The notes: generated by a model not told the origin, from the letters alone. 64,000 nucleotides of DNA from an uncultured Barnesiella sp. (GCA_944320015.1 CALUFO010000003.1:1-64000); one strand, 5' to 3'. Counted from the stretch's first letter, positions 16,938 through 26,080 are shown. Translations and numbers: made by a program.

Positions 16938-17405
16938 ATGAAAAAAGAACTATTATTCACCACAACGGCCGTGATAGGCCTATGGTTGACAGGCTGCAAC
17001 GCCAACACCGGTGAACAGGCCCAAACAGACTCGACACCCGAAACCGAAGTTGTCACAACTCCCGACTCCACAGCAGTCGCGCCCACCGACTCTGTCCTCG
17101 ACATATCCGAGGTAATGCCCGAGTTTCCCGGCGGAACAAAAGCCCTGCTCGATTCCATCGCCACGAATCTCAAATACCCCCAAAAGGCAATCGACAGCCA
17201 AACCGAAGGTCGGGTTATCCTGCAATTCGTCATCGATAAAGAAGGCCATGTGACCGACATACAAATCTTGCGGGGTGTCACGCCTGAACTCGACCGAGCC
17301 GCTATCGACGTGGTAAGCTCGCTCCCCGACTGGAAACCGGGTATGCAGGACGGCGAAGCGGTCAACGTGAAATACACCCTGCCCATTGTCTTCAAGCTCC
17401 AATAA
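16938..17405 (+). CDS. TonB C-terminal domain lipoprotein
   Basis: A 155-residue protein with lipoprotein signal MKKELLFTTTAVIGLWLTGC (lipobox LTGC), a Thr/Pro/Asp-rich linker (about 25-58) and a TonB C-terminal domain (about 59-155). That domain is nearly identical to the end of the preceding M56 protein (DKEGHVTDIQILRGVTPEL in both). It follows that gene by 35 bp and is the last gene of the module. It lacks the proline-rich rod and membrane anchor of a true TonB, so it probably does not energise transporters; it may bind a partner of the M56 sensor. It most likely arose by local duplication. Confidence 0.88.
   Translation: MKKELLFTTTAVIGLWLTGCNANTGEQAQTDSTPETEVVTTPDSTAVAPTDSVLDISEVMPEFPGGTKALLDSIATNLKYPQKAIDSQTEGRVILQFVIDKEGHVTDIQILRGVTPELDRAAIDVVSSLPDWKPGMQDGEAVNVKYTLPIVFKLQ
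17115..17402 (+). repeat. Direct repeat, copy 2 (TonB domain coding)
   Basis: Second copy of the 288-nt segment at 16612-16899. Same frame and offset throughout; differences are scattered and many are in third codon positions. Confidence 0.85.
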
Positions 17406-17436
17406 AGCTCTCCCCGCAGCAAGAACATAACGACTG

Positions 17437-17480
17437 AAAAAACGCCCCGGCAGGCTGTCGTGCCTGCCGGGGCGTTTTCT
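17437..17480. terminator. Bidirectional terminator between convergent genes
   Basis: Perfect inverted repeat AAACGCCCCGGCAGG / CCTGCCGGGGCGTTT around an 8-nt loop, with TTTTCT on the plus side and A-rich sequence (T-rich on minus) on the other. It ends both the M56/TonB module and the minus-strand surface operon. Confidence 0.9.
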
Positions 17481-17487
17481 ATCGACT

Positions 17488-19824
17488 TTACTTCTCTACA
17501 ATCAGCGAACTGTAATCGGTCCAATGCTTTTTATACTCGGCCGCGGTTCCCTCCGGCACATAAATCCTGTAACTTACCGGATCCCAACCGCCGGGTTTGG
17601 GGAATACTCCTCTCGACCCGCTCGCCAATACAGGAAAGTTGCCCGAAGCTATGTCGTCGAAAAGTACCGTAACCGATACCAAAGTCATCGAATCCCATGA
17701 ACTGCGCGTGTTGAAAGCCATGTCGCCTATGCGCTGGATTCCACGGCCTATCACCACCGTTTTAAGAGCAGTACATTCGCCGAAGGCCCGACTGCCTATC
17801 TCGGTCACACCGTCGCCGATAACAGCTTCTTGCAAATTCGTACAAAAAACAAAGGCCGCCTCGCCGATAGTCGTCACACTGTTGGGTATCTCAATCCGAG
17901 GCAACGAAGTACAGTTTTCAAAGGCATTGTACTCGATAGTCTTGATCCCGTCGGGCAAAACAATCTCCTGCAAACTTACACAATACTGGAAAGTATTCAA
18001 CTCGATAGTCTCGAGCTTGTTGCCTTCAAACACAACCTTTTGCAAGGGAGACACCCGGCTCGTCCCCTCATAATCGAAAGCCGAACTACCCAACCGCTCG
18101 AGATTGGCGGGCAAAGTTATCTCGGTGAGATTACATTTCGAGAACGCATATTGGTCTATCTCTACCAACGACTCGGGCAGGACAATCGACTCGAGCGCAC
18201 TATTATTGAAAGCATTGTCGCCAATATAAGTGATACCTTCGGGCAAGACGAGGCTTCTAATGGCCTGCTCGCCGTTGAAAGCGCTCGGCTCTACCTGTGT
18301 CACCGTACCCACATAAGCCCACCGGCCTTGACCGGTAGAGGAGTCATAGCTACTCTGCTCGGCTATAAATTCACAGTCACGTCCCCAGAAATAGGGATCG
18401 CCCGGGAAATGGGCATTGGTAATGTCGAGTTGCTCGGTAGCGGTGTAGGAAATGTAATTTACCGGCAAAATCACCAGTTTACGCATAATGGTTCGCTCGT
18501 CGTCCGAGGCAAAAACCAAAACCTCGTTACGGTTTGCTATCACTGCCGGGTCGGTCGGAGCGGTAACGACAATCTTCGAGGCCGATCGATCGACCTCTAT
18601 CCGATAGGCGCTGTGCGAAATGCACTCGATAGCCACCTCGACGTTAAGCGGATTGGTAAGTTCATAACTTACCTCAACCGAAGCGCCGGCGCCACAATAG
18701 AGAGTAGTCTCTTTCACCCGGTCGTCGCCCGAGACGAACAACAGGTCGAATTTATCGCGATAATAGGGCAGCTTGATTTCGGTACCGCTGCCGGCCAAAG
18801 TAAGAATCAGATAATCGGGATTGGTAACATCGATATTGCTGAACATGGAATCGCCGTCTTTACCGGGCTCTCCATCTTTACCGGGTTCTCCGTCTTTACC
18901 GGGATCACCTGTGGCCTGCCCCAACTGAGTCCAGCTTTGTCCTCCGTCGTAAGATATATACCAATATCCGTCGGAACGAATCTCCAATTGGGGAGTGATA
19001 CCGTCGTCACCATCTTCTCCCTTATCCCCCGCTGTTCCTTTGAGCGAAGCCAACCACTCGTCGAGCGTGCCTTGGTAGCCTTTCTCGACGGCCAACTCAT
19101 AAGCCGATTTACCGTCATCACCGTCGTTGCCCGTGCTGCCGTTGAGCGAGGCCAACCACTCTTCCAACGTACCTTGATAACCTTTTTCGACAGCCAACTC
19201 ATAGGCCGACTTGCCGTCATCGCCGGTGCTGCCTTTGAGCGAGGCCAACCACTCGTCGAGAGTACCTTGATAACCCTCCTCGACAGCCAACTCATAGGCC
19301 GACTTGCCGTCGTTTCCAGCGCTACCGTTGAGCGAGGCCAACCACTCGTCGAGCGTGCCTTGGTAGCCTTTCTCGACGGCCAACTCATAGGCCGACTTGC
19401 CGCCCTGCCCCTGCGCCATAATTTTATTATTTTGATCATCGAGGAGCCACTCACCGTCGATGGTCCAATAATAGAAGCCGTCGGTATCTTGTTTCACTCC
19501 TATCACGGGAGTAGAACCGGCCAGCCCATCATTCCCGTGGTAGATAGTCACCGGGCCGCTCTTGGTAAAGGTAATGGTATAGCCTATCGTCCGGCCGTTC
19601 TCCACCACCGGCACGACACCCGTCACATAGTCGTTGTCTTGCAATGCGTCTACGATTTGCCGCAGCGAGGCAATATTGGTATTCATTTGGCTGCAAAGCT
19701 CTTCCAATGCCGAGAGCCGAGAGCCCATGTCTTCATTCTTATTCCACATGGCTATCTCGTCATACTCGGTACAAGAGGCCAGCGACAAAACTCCCAAAAT
19801 CAGATAGATTATATTCTTTTTCAT
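17488..19824 (-). CDS. Surface lipoprotein: coiled coil, four tandem repeats, collagen-like stretch and BspA-type leucine-rich repeats
   Basis: A 778-residue protein with lipobox LASC (MKKNIIYLILGVLSLASC). Residues 29-65 form a short coiled coil. Residues about 65-140 resemble DUF4988-type surface domains (GYTITFTKSGPVTIYHG). Four repeats beginning GKSAYELAVEKGYQGT start at residues 142, 173, 204 and 238. A related GITPQLEIRSDGYWYIS segment follows, then Gly-x-y triplets (GDPGKDGEPGKDGEPGKDGD, about 307-325). Residues about 510-750 are BspA-type leucine-rich repeats (LPEGITYIGDNAFNNSALES). BspA-like repeats in this phylum mediate binding to host or bacterial surfaces, so an adhesin is likely. 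It is expressed 15 bp after the OmpA-like gene. Confidence 0.88.
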   Translation of the reverse strand: MKKNIIYLILGVLSLASCTEYDEIAMWNKNEDMGSRLSALEELCSQMNTNIASLRQIVDALQDNDYVTGVVPVVENGRTIGYTITFTKSGPVTIYHGNDGLAGSTPVIGVKQDTDGFYYWTIDGEWLLDDQNNKIMAQGQGGKSAYELAVEKGYQGTLDEWLASLNGSAGNDGKSAYELAVEEGYQGTLDEWLASLKGSTGDDGKSAYELAVEKGYQGTLEEWLASLNGSTGNDGDDGKSAYELAVEKGYQGTLDEWLASLKGTAGDKGEDGDDGITPQLEIRSDGYWYISYDGGQSWTQLGQATGDPGKDGEPGKDGEPGKDGDSMFSNIDVTNPDYLILTLAGSGTEIKLPYYRDKFDLLFVSGDDRVKETTLYCGAGASVEVSYELTNPLNVEVAIECISHSAYRIEVDRSASKIVVTAPTDPAVIANRNEVLVFASDDERTIMRKLVILPVNYISYTATEQLDITNAHFPGDPYFWGRDCEFIAEQSSYDSSTGQGRWAYVGTVTQVEPSAFNGEQAIRSLVLPEGITYIGDNAFNNSALESIVLPESLVEIDQYAFSKCNLTEITLPANLERLGSSAFDYEGTSRVSPLQKVVFEGNKLETIELNTFQYCVSLQEIVLPDGIKTIEYNAFENCTSLPRIEIPNSVTTIGEAAFVFCTNLQEAVIGDGVTEIGSRAFGECTALKTVVIGRGIQRIGDMAFNTRSSWDSMTLVSVTVLFDDIASGNFPVLASGSRGVFPKPGGWDPVSYRIYVPEGTAAEYKKHWTDYSSLIVEK
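19039..19401 (-). repeat. Tandem coding repeats (93, 93 and 102 nt periods)
   Basis: Four copies of a repeat coding GKSAYELAVEKGYQGT-(L)(D/E)EWLASL plus a Gly/Asn/Asp-rich hinge. Start-to-start spacing is 31, 31 and 34 codons. Copies differ mainly by K/E and D/E changes and by synonymous bases. Copy number could vary between strains by slippage or recombination. Confidence 0.85.
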
Positions 19825-19839
19825 AACAATCCCTCCCGA

Positions 19840-21177
19840 TTAAAAATAAACGCCCACTTTCACTACAAAACTGCGGTTCTTCACATGCTTGTAACCTATC
19901 ATTTGACTATCATCGCCATATACCGTATCGAACCTGTCGATGTCGATAAGCCCCTGTTGATACTCGGCTCCCACGAAGAAACGGTAGAACGCCACATCGA
20001 CTCCGCACAAAAAGCCCATATCGTGCCGCGAGAAACCTCCCTCTTGGCCGAAAAGGCACACTTCCTCATCGCCCATCTGGCGTTTGCCCCATACCCCCAC
20101 GGCATAATAGAGCCCGGCCGAGGGAATCAATGCCAAATGTTTGCCCAGCGCAATCGTATAGTCGAAGCCCACAGGAAGCTGCAAATAATTGATTGTAATA
20201 CTACTGTCGTCAAAACCATTGATTTCATAGCCTTTACTGATAAAATTGAGCCCCGTGCGCAGGTAGAAAGGATAGTTGCGGCTCAACCCCATGCGATAAA
20301 TAAGCCCGGCTTCATACCCCGGTTTGGTCGAAGAGGACATACCGTAGGAGGTTATCCACGAAGAGGCGTAACCGGCATGTATCCCAAGGATATGACGGGG
20401 ATAAGTGGGTGCCGGCGCTACATCGTCAGGCTGTACTGCCGGCTCGGGCTTGACAGCCGTATCGGCGACAGCCTCCTGCCGGGAGGGAGTCGTTTCGACT
20501 TCTGCCGCTATTCCGGGCTGCATCGACGAAACCGGGCTGTCGGCTTCCTCCACACCCTCTTCGGAATCGACGTCCGCCGCATCGTCCTTCTCGACGATAC
20601 GCAAGTAAAGCACGGTATTGCTGCTGTTGCGCAAGTCGGGGAAGAAATTCTCCAACATATAGCGGTAGGGACGTCCGCCCCGTAGATCCATTAATTGTTT
20701 TTTGCGACTGTCGACAATCTCCCCCCGGTCATTATAGACCCACAGCGGAGTATGGTCGATAATATCCAGCACCTCGTCGCGCGTTTCCATATCCGAGGCC
20801 GCCACCTGTTCACGGAGCATGGTCCAAGCCACCCCCTCGGAATGGTGCTCGATCAGAGCCGAAGGTATATGCCCTTCACGCACCAGATAGGCTTTCAGCT
20901 CCTCGGCTCGCCGAGCCGCCAATTGCTCGTTGGCTTGAGCCGCGCCATCGGGCGAAGCATACGAACGAATGACCAGTTTCTCCACCCGATCGTTCTTCAA
21001 AGCCTCTTCCACCGTAGCCAAGAATCGGGTTAGTTGCGCCCGGTTGTCCCGAAACGACAAATCGACATGGCGATACCCTCGACGATAAAAAATTTTCATC
21101 GAATCGACCGCCTCTTGCGAGTAAATGTTCCCTGTGAACAATATACCCGCCAACAAGAATGACAATATTTTTTTCAT
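19840..21177 (-). CDS. OmpA-like domain plus outer membrane beta-barrel protein
   Basis: A 445-residue protein with a Sec signal (MKKILSFLLAGILFTGNIYSQ). Residues about 25-200 hold an OmpA C-terminal-like fold (EKLVIRSYASPDGAAQANEQ, then RRAEELKAYLV). That fold is normally peptidoglycan binding; here it precedes the barrel. An acidic, proline-rich linker (about 205-270) leads to a C-terminal barrel of about eight strands (GLIYRMGLSRNYPFYLRTGL ... FVVKVGVYF). Similar proteins with this order occur in fimbrial and surface loci of Bacteroidales. It is the first gene of the operon and probably anchors or exposes the repeat lipoprotein encoded downstream. Confidence 0.8.
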   Translation of the reverse strand: MKKILSFLLAGILFTGNIYSQEAVDSMKIFYRRGYRHVDLSFRDNRAQLTRFLATVEEALKNDRVEKLVIRSYASPDGAAQANEQLAARRAEELKAYLVREGHIPSALIEHHSEGVAWTMLREQVAASDMETRDEVLDIIDHTPLWVYNDRGEIVDSRKKQLMDLRGGRPYRYMLENFFPDLRNSSNTVLYLRIVEKDDAADVDSEEGVEEADSPVSSMQPGIAAEVETTPSRQEAVADTAVKPEPAVQPDDVAPAPTYPRHILGIHAGYASSWITSYGMSSSTKPGYEAGLIYRMGLSRNYPFYLRTGLNFISKGYEINGFDDSSITINYLQLPVGFDYTIALGKHLALIPSAGLYYAVGVWGKRQMGDEEVCLFGQEGGFSRHDMGFLCGVDVAFYRFFVGAEYQQGLIDIDRFDTVYGDDSQMIGYKHVKNRSFVVKVGVYF

Positions 21178-21241
21178 GGAGTATTAATTATCCTCGATTA
21201 AAAATCTATTCTTAATTCTTAGGTTTTCTCCCTTTTTTATA

Positions 21242-21271
21242 CAAATATATAAATCACCTCTTAAAAACAAA
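21242..21271 (-). promoter_or_regulatory. Promoter of the OmpA-like/LRR lipoprotein operon
   Basis: Reading the minus strand: TTTG (complement of 21268-21271), an 18-nt spacer and TATATTTG (complement of 21242-21249). Both boxes and the spacing fit the Bacteroidota consensus. The predicted leader is about 60 nt. The remaining gap to rodA (21272-21445) is AT-rich with no gene. Confidence 0.75.
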
Positions 21272-21445
21272 TATTCACGACAATATATTAATATTTTTTA
21301 ATTAATCGTTCCCTATCGGGTACAAACAAAGGCATGAGAGGAGACCCGGGAAACTCCTTCACACACTACTTGATACAAGAGAGAGAGAAAAAAAATAATT
21401 TCGTGCTTCCCCCATCATGACATCTGCCATATAGAAAACAGTGCG

Positions 21446-22894
21446 TCAATGCCGCTCGGCGCGCGACGCATCGATGCGCAGCAACACAAAAAGCAGAATA
21501 GTAAATCCCCACAACGACGAGCCCCCATAACTGAAAAAGGGCAGCGGAATACCAATAACCGGGCACAAGCCTATGACCATACCCACATTCACCGCCAAAT
21601 GAAAAAAGAGTATCGACACCACACAATAGGCATATACCCGTCCAAATGCCGAATGCTGTCGCTCCCCGATAACCATGAGGCGGAATATGAGCGTGACGAA
21701 AAGAAGAATCACCCCCGCAGCGCCCCAGAAGCCCTCCTCCTCGCCAATGGTACAGAAGATGAAATCGGTATCCTGCTCGGGTACATATCTCAATTTTGTT
21801 TGCGTCCCATTCAAAAAACCTTTTCCCCAGAATCCGCCCGAGCCGATAGCTATCTTCGATTGGTTTACATTGTAACCGGCGCCCCGCAAATCTTCCTCCA
21901 TACCCAACGCCACTTTAATGCGCTTCTGCTGATGAGGCTCCAGCACATCGTTAAACGCGTAGTCGACCGAAAAAAGAAATGCGACCGACACAACGGCTGT
22001 CGCCAAAATAGTGAGAATACGCAGCGAACGGCTCGAAAAATAGAGAACCAACAAATAAATTACCGTGGCGACAGTAGCCCCCACACATACATACAACAGA
22101 TTGACCGGCACGTCGAAATAGAACAAAGCCCCACAAACAGCAGATACCGCCAAATAGCCCAACATCAAGTAACGAGCCGCTTTCTCGTTCTTCTGATAAA
22201 ACAACAACATGCCTGCCACCACCAAAAGAATGAGGATAAACACCAGCACCTCACCGACAGCCACCGCCCCCCACATCTCGCCCGAATACTTCACGGCAAC
22301 GACAAAATAGACAATCGCACACAACCCATAAAAAAGAAACAGCCCCGACAAGCCCTCGCGATACAACACAAAAATCAACGAGACGAATACCAGCGCCGAC
22401 CCGGTCTCCCTTTGGGCTATAATCAAAACGATGGGCAAAAGGATAAGCAAAACAACCCGCAACAAGTCGCCTCGTTTTTTCAACGAAAACCCATACGTCC
22501 CGAACGAGCGGGCGAGGGCGAGAGCCGTGGCAAACTTGGCAAACTCGGCCGGCTGCAAACTCACCGGGCCCAGCACCAACCAAGAATGGGAGCCCTTTAT
22601 ATCGGGTGCCAAAAATATCGTGGCGACCAGCAACAGTACAATAATCCCATAAAACAGATAGGCATATGTCTCGTACACCCTGAAATCGACCATCAATATC
22701 ATAAAGGCCAATACAATCGAGAGACCTATCCATATAAGCTGCTTACCCGACCGTTCGGCAAAATCGAATATGCTGGCATTGTCGAAGTCGTAACTGGCGG
22801 CATAGATACTCACCCACCCGCAAAGGACAAGGACCAGATAGAGCACTATCGTCACCCAGTCGACCGAACGCCATATATTAGTGCTTCTCGACAC
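21446..22894 (-). CDS. rodA: Peptidoglycan polymerase RodA (SEDS family)
   Basis: About 482 residues from the GTG at 22894 (VSRSTNIWRSVDWVTIVLYL); a GTG one codon upstream is equally possible. The frame extends 20 codons further, but that part overlaps the end of mrdA and does not look like RodA. Ten or more membrane helices. SEDS signatures include GSHSWLVLGPVSLQPAEFAK, the ALGMEEDLRGAGYNVNQSKI loop and GIPLPFFSYGGSSL. The protein is longer than the proteobacterial enzyme because of extra helices in the middle, a common Bacteroidota feature. RodA polymerises lipid II glycan strands with its transpeptidase partner PBP2, encoded immediately upstream. Confidence 0.96.
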   Translation of the reverse strand: MSRSTNIWRSVDWVTIVLYLVLVLCGWVSIYAASYDFDNASIFDFAERSGKQLIWIGLSIVLAFMILMVDFRVYETYAYLFYGIIVLLLVATIFLAPDIKGSHSWLVLGPVSLQPAEFAKFATALALARSFGTYGFSLKKRGDLLRVVLLILLPIVLIIAQRETGSALVFVSLIFVLYREGLSGLFLFYGLCAIVYFVVAVKYSGEMWGAVAVGEVLVFILILLVVAGMLLFYQKNEKAARYLMLGYLAVSAVCGALFYFDVPVNLLYVCVGATVATVIYLLVLYFSSRSLRILTILATAVVSVAFLFSVDYAFNDVLEPHQQKRIKVALGMEEDLRGAGYNVNQSKIAIGSGGFWGKGFLNGTQTKLRYVPEQDTDFIFCTIGEEEGFWGAAGVILLFVTLIFRLMVIGERQHSAFGRVYAYCVVSILFFHLAVNVGMVIGLCPVIGIPLPFFSYGGSSLWGFTILLFVLLRIDASRAERH

Positions 22895-24740
22895 CACTGT
22901 ATATAATCGTATTGGATTGCAACATACGTTCTTCCAGATATTTCCGTTCCGGTGCAATCTTCCGGTTCAGATACATCTCCATCATGAGACTGCCGATAGG
23001 CACACCATAGGTAGCCCCGAATCCGGCATTCTCGACATACACGGCGATAGCGATTTTGGGGTTGTCCTTGGGAGCGAATCCCATGAATGCCGAGTGGTCT
23101 CTCCCATGCGGATTTTGCGCCGTACCGGTTTTGCCACACACCTCTATTCCGGGAATAGCCCCTATGCGGCAGGTACCTCCGGTCACCGCCATGCGCATGC
23201 CCTCCACCACATAATCGTAGTAGTGCGAATCGACCATCGTATGCTTCGGCGTGGTAAACTCGGCGCTTATCGTCGTGTCCTGTATCTCCCGCACCAAATG
23301 AGGCGTATAGTAATATCCCCTGTTGGCAATCGTCGCCGACAGATTGGCGATCTGCAACGGGGTAGCCAAGACTTCGCCCTGTCCGATAGCGACCGAGATA
23401 ATCGTCAACGCACTCCAACGGTTCTCGCCGTATATACCGCTATAATATTGGCTGTTGGGGATAAACCCACGGCTCTCGCCCGGCACATCGACTCCCAGCC
23501 GATAGCCATATCCCATCGAGACCAAATAGTCTTTCCAGATATTGAAAGCCTCGGCCGCCGACTTATATTTCTTGCGATTATCGATCATCGACCGCAAGCC
23601 ATAACAGAAAAATGCGTTGCACGAGGTTTGCAAAGCCGGCATGAGCGACAACGGCGAGGCGTGCCCGTGGCAACCGACCCTCAACCCTCCCGATATAAAA
23701 CCGTGATAACACGGGTACATCGTGTGCTCGGTAATAATTCCCTCGTTCAAAAAGATAAGGCCCTGCGTGGGTTTGAACGTCGAGCCCGGCGGATAAGCGG
23801 CCATAAGCGAGCGATCGTACAACGGCTTGTATTTATCCTTGTTCAGTTTCGAATAATTCTTCCCGCGTTCCCGCCCCACCAACATAGAGGGGTCGTAAGT
23901 AGGGCTCGACACCATAGCCAATATCTCGCCCGTAGACGGTTCGATAGCCACGATAGCCCCTATTTTGTTCTGCATGAGTTTCTCGCCATATGCCTGCAAC
24001 TCTACATCGATCGACAGTTTCAGGTTCTTGCCCGATACCGGAGCCACGTCGTAACGCCCGTCTTCATACCTGCCTTTGATGCGCCCATGCGCGTCGCGGA
24101 GCAAAATCTCCACACCTTTTTCTCCACGCAAAAAGGACTCATACGAGCGTTCCACTCCCAAGTCGCCGGTATAATCGCCTCGCTTGTAATAGTCGTCATT
24201 CTCGATGTCGCGAGGCGAGACCTCCCGAATATTGCCCAACACATTGGCTGCTACCGGATAGGGATACTGCCGAAGCATGCGGTTCTGGATAAAGATCCCG
24301 GGAAACCGGTAAAGTTTCTCTTGCAACCGCCCATAATCTTGCGCCGAGAGTTGGGTCATAAACGTTTGGGGAGTGTAAGAAGAATAGCCGGGATTTAGCC
24401 TCGGGTTTTTCATATCGGCCATACGCTTGTTGAACTGTTTCCGGGTGATTCCCAATGTATTACAAAAATCGAGCGTATCAAACGGCTTCACCTCCCGCAC
24501 AATCATCATCACATCGTATGCCGGCTGATTGAATACCAACAACTTGCCGTTACGGTCATAGATAAGCCCTCGCGAAGGGTATTGTGTCCTTTTGAGGAAT
24601 GCGTTTCCGTCGGCATATTGCTTATAGTCGTCGTTCAACACCTGTAACGAAAAGAGGCGCACGATATAGATACAAGCGACTATCAGCACGATACCCCCTA
24701 TCACATATTTGCGTTTTGCCAGTTTATAATCTTTTCTCAC
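22878..24740 (-). CDS. mrdA: Penicillin-binding protein 2 (elongasome transpeptidase)
   Basis: A 620-residue class B PBP: an N-terminal membrane anchor (about 12-32), a pedestal domain (RGLIYDRNGKLLVFNQPAYD) and a transpeptidase domain with the serine motif STFK (320-323), SCN (373-375) and KTG in the segment CGKTGTAQNPHG. It crosslinks peptidoglycan during side-wall growth with RodA. The start overlaps the end of mreD by 17 bp and its end overlaps rodA, so the whole block is tightly coupled. Confidence 0.97.
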   Translation of the reverse strand: MRKDYKLAKRKYVIGGIVLIVACIYIVRLFSLQVLNDDYKQYADGNAFLKRTQYPSRGLIYDRNGKLLVFNQPAYDVMMIVREVKPFDTLDFCNTLGITRKQFNKRMADMKNPRLNPGYSSYTPQTFMTQLSAQDYGRLQEKLYRFPGIFIQNRMLRQYPYPVAANVLGNIREVSPRDIENDDYYKRGDYTGDLGVERSYESFLRGEKGVEILLRDAHGRIKGRYEDGRYDVAPVSGKNLKLSIDVELQAYGEKLMQNKIGAIVAIEPSTGEILAMVSSPTYDPSMLVGRERGKNYSKLNKDKYKPLYDRSLMAAYPPGSTFKPTQGLIFLNEGIITEHTMYPCYHGFISGGLRVGCHGHASPLSLMPALQTSCNAFFCYGLRSMIDNRKKYKSAAEAFNIWKDYLVSMGYGYRLGVDVPGESRGFIPNSQYYSGIYGENRWSALTIISVAIGQGEVLATPLQIANLSATIANRGYYYTPHLVREIQDTTISAEFTTPKHTMVDSHYYDYVVEGMRMAVTGGTCRIGAIPGIEVCGKTGTAQNPHGRDHSAFMGFAPKDNPKIAIAVYVENAGFGATYGVPIGSLMMEMYLNRKIAPERKYLEERMLQSNTIIYSGVEKH

Positions 24741-25242
24741 GGCCCGATTTCGTTAAACTGTCCATGCCCAGAATCATTAGGAAGGTCAATGCCGTGCTCG
24801 CAAAAATACGAAGGAGGAGCCGCCCGACATTCAAGAGGCTCAGCGACTCTATCAAAAAGAGAGCCGAGCAGAAACAAAAAGAGAGTGTAAGGGCATAACG
24901 CACATACAACGACATGCCGAAACTGCGAATAGAAGGAATTGACTCGATATAGTCTTCACCCCTCGGCGTATAGAGGTTCAGCACCGTTTTTCTCAATGCC
25001 GCCAATACGACACACGACAAGGCGTGCATTCCCGGCGTATTGCAAAAGGTGTCGATGGTGAGTCCCAAAAGGAATCCGAGGGTCATCACCCAGTTTGTCG
25101 ACAGCGAAAGAGGAAGCCGCAAGAGAAAATAAATGTAAAAAAACGGTATGGCCACCCCGAAAAGGTGTATGCTGTTCCCCACCGTAACTTGCAAGAACAC
25201 CACCACGACAAACAGGAGTATGTATCGCAACCAGTTATTCAT
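24724..25242 (-). CDS. mreD: Rod shape-determining protein MreD
   Basis: A 172-residue membrane protein with about five helices (first LRYILLFVVVVFLQVTVGNS) and the loop PFFYIYFLLRLPLSLSTNWV. Sequence similarity in MreD is low across bacteria, so the call rests on size, topology and position between mreC and mrdA. It overlaps mreC by 8 bp and mrdA by 17 bp. Confidence 0.92.
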   Translation of the reverse strand: MNNWLRYILLFVVVVFLQVTVGNSIHLFGVAIPFFYIYFLLRLPLSLSTNWVMTLGFLLGLTIDTFCNTPGMHALSCVVLAALRKTVLNLYTPRGEDYIESIPSIRSFGMSLYVRYALTLSFCFCSALFLIESLSLLNVGRLLLRIFASTALTFLMILGMDSLTKSGREKRL

Positions 25243-26080
25243 ATCGAGCCTCCTTCTCCAATCGATTTTGCTCCTCTTTCATGCGGTTGGATATGACTCG
25301 CACATAGCCCAGATTCCCAAAATCGGGGCTCAACGCTACCCGCAAGGCGTAGAAATTGTCGTCGCGCTGTTTCTTGTAGTCGCTGACGACTCCAATCATA
25401 AGACCTTCGGGGAATACCGACGAATAACCGCTCGTGACAATCGTATCGCCCGGAGCAAACTCGACATGCCGGGGCATCTCTTCCAAAATGGCATATCGGG
25501 GATTCACCGCGTCCCAAACCAACGAGCCGAAATAATCGCTCCCCTTGACCTTACAGCTGAGGCGCAGTTTCGGGTTCAAAACCGATATGGCCACGGCACG
25601 ATGCTCGCTCACGGCATTGATAATGCCTACGACGCCATTTTGGTTCACCACACCCATCTCGGGTTCCACGCCATCGGCTCGGCCCTTGTTTATGGTAATA
25701 TAGTTGTTGATTTGCGCCAAACTGTTATTGATAACCCGCGCCACGATAAAATCATAATCGTGGAGCACCGAATCGAAAGGCAAGGTGTCACTCCCGGCGG
25801 TAGTGCGATACTTGTTCAACTGCTCTCTCAAATTGAGAACCTCCAATTCCAACTCCCCGTTTCGCAACAGCAAATCCCGGTTAGCCTTACGCAATCCTAT
25901 ATAAGAAGTCACTTCCGACTGCAAATCATAAACGACTACCGAAGCCCGGTTTGCCGAAGAGAAATAGAGACTGCGCTGATAGGGGTTGCGACCGAACAGC
26001 AAGACACAACTGATCACCGCATAGACAGCAAAAACTATCCATGAGCTATGCTTCCATAAAAAGTTGATCAAGTTGCGCAT
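25235..26080 (-). CDS. mreC: Rod shape-determining protein MreC
   Basis: A 281-residue protein: one N-terminal membrane helix (about 14-29), a coiled coil (about 62-92, LLLRNGELELEVLNLREQLN), then the two beta-barrel subdomains of MreC (VINNSLAQINNYITINKGRA, VNQNGVVGIINAVSEHRAVA, GDTIVTSGYSSVFPEGLMIG). It scaffolds PBP2 and MreD in the periplasm. The gap to mreB (108 bp) contains a 13-bp perfect hairpin. Confidence 0.96.
   Translation of the reverse strand: MRNLINFLWKHSSWIVFAVYAVISCVLLFGRNPYQRSLYFSSANRASVVVYDLQSEVTSYIGLRKANRDLLLRNGELELEVLNLREQLNKYRTTAGSDTLPFDSVLHDYDFIVARVINNSLAQINNYITINKGRADGVEPEMGVVNQNGVVGIINAVSEHRAVAISVLNPKLRLSCKVKGSDYFGSLVWDAVNPRYAILEEMPRHVEFAPGDTIVTSGYSSVFPEGLMIGVVSDYKKQRDDNFYALRVALSPDFGNLGYVRVISNRMKEEQNRLEKEARYE

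Noticed and set aside
19039..19401. Regular repeats considered as a CRISPR array
   Set aside because: Period of about 93-102 nt, in frame with a protein repeat and with no spacers; they are coding repeats. No cas genes are present.
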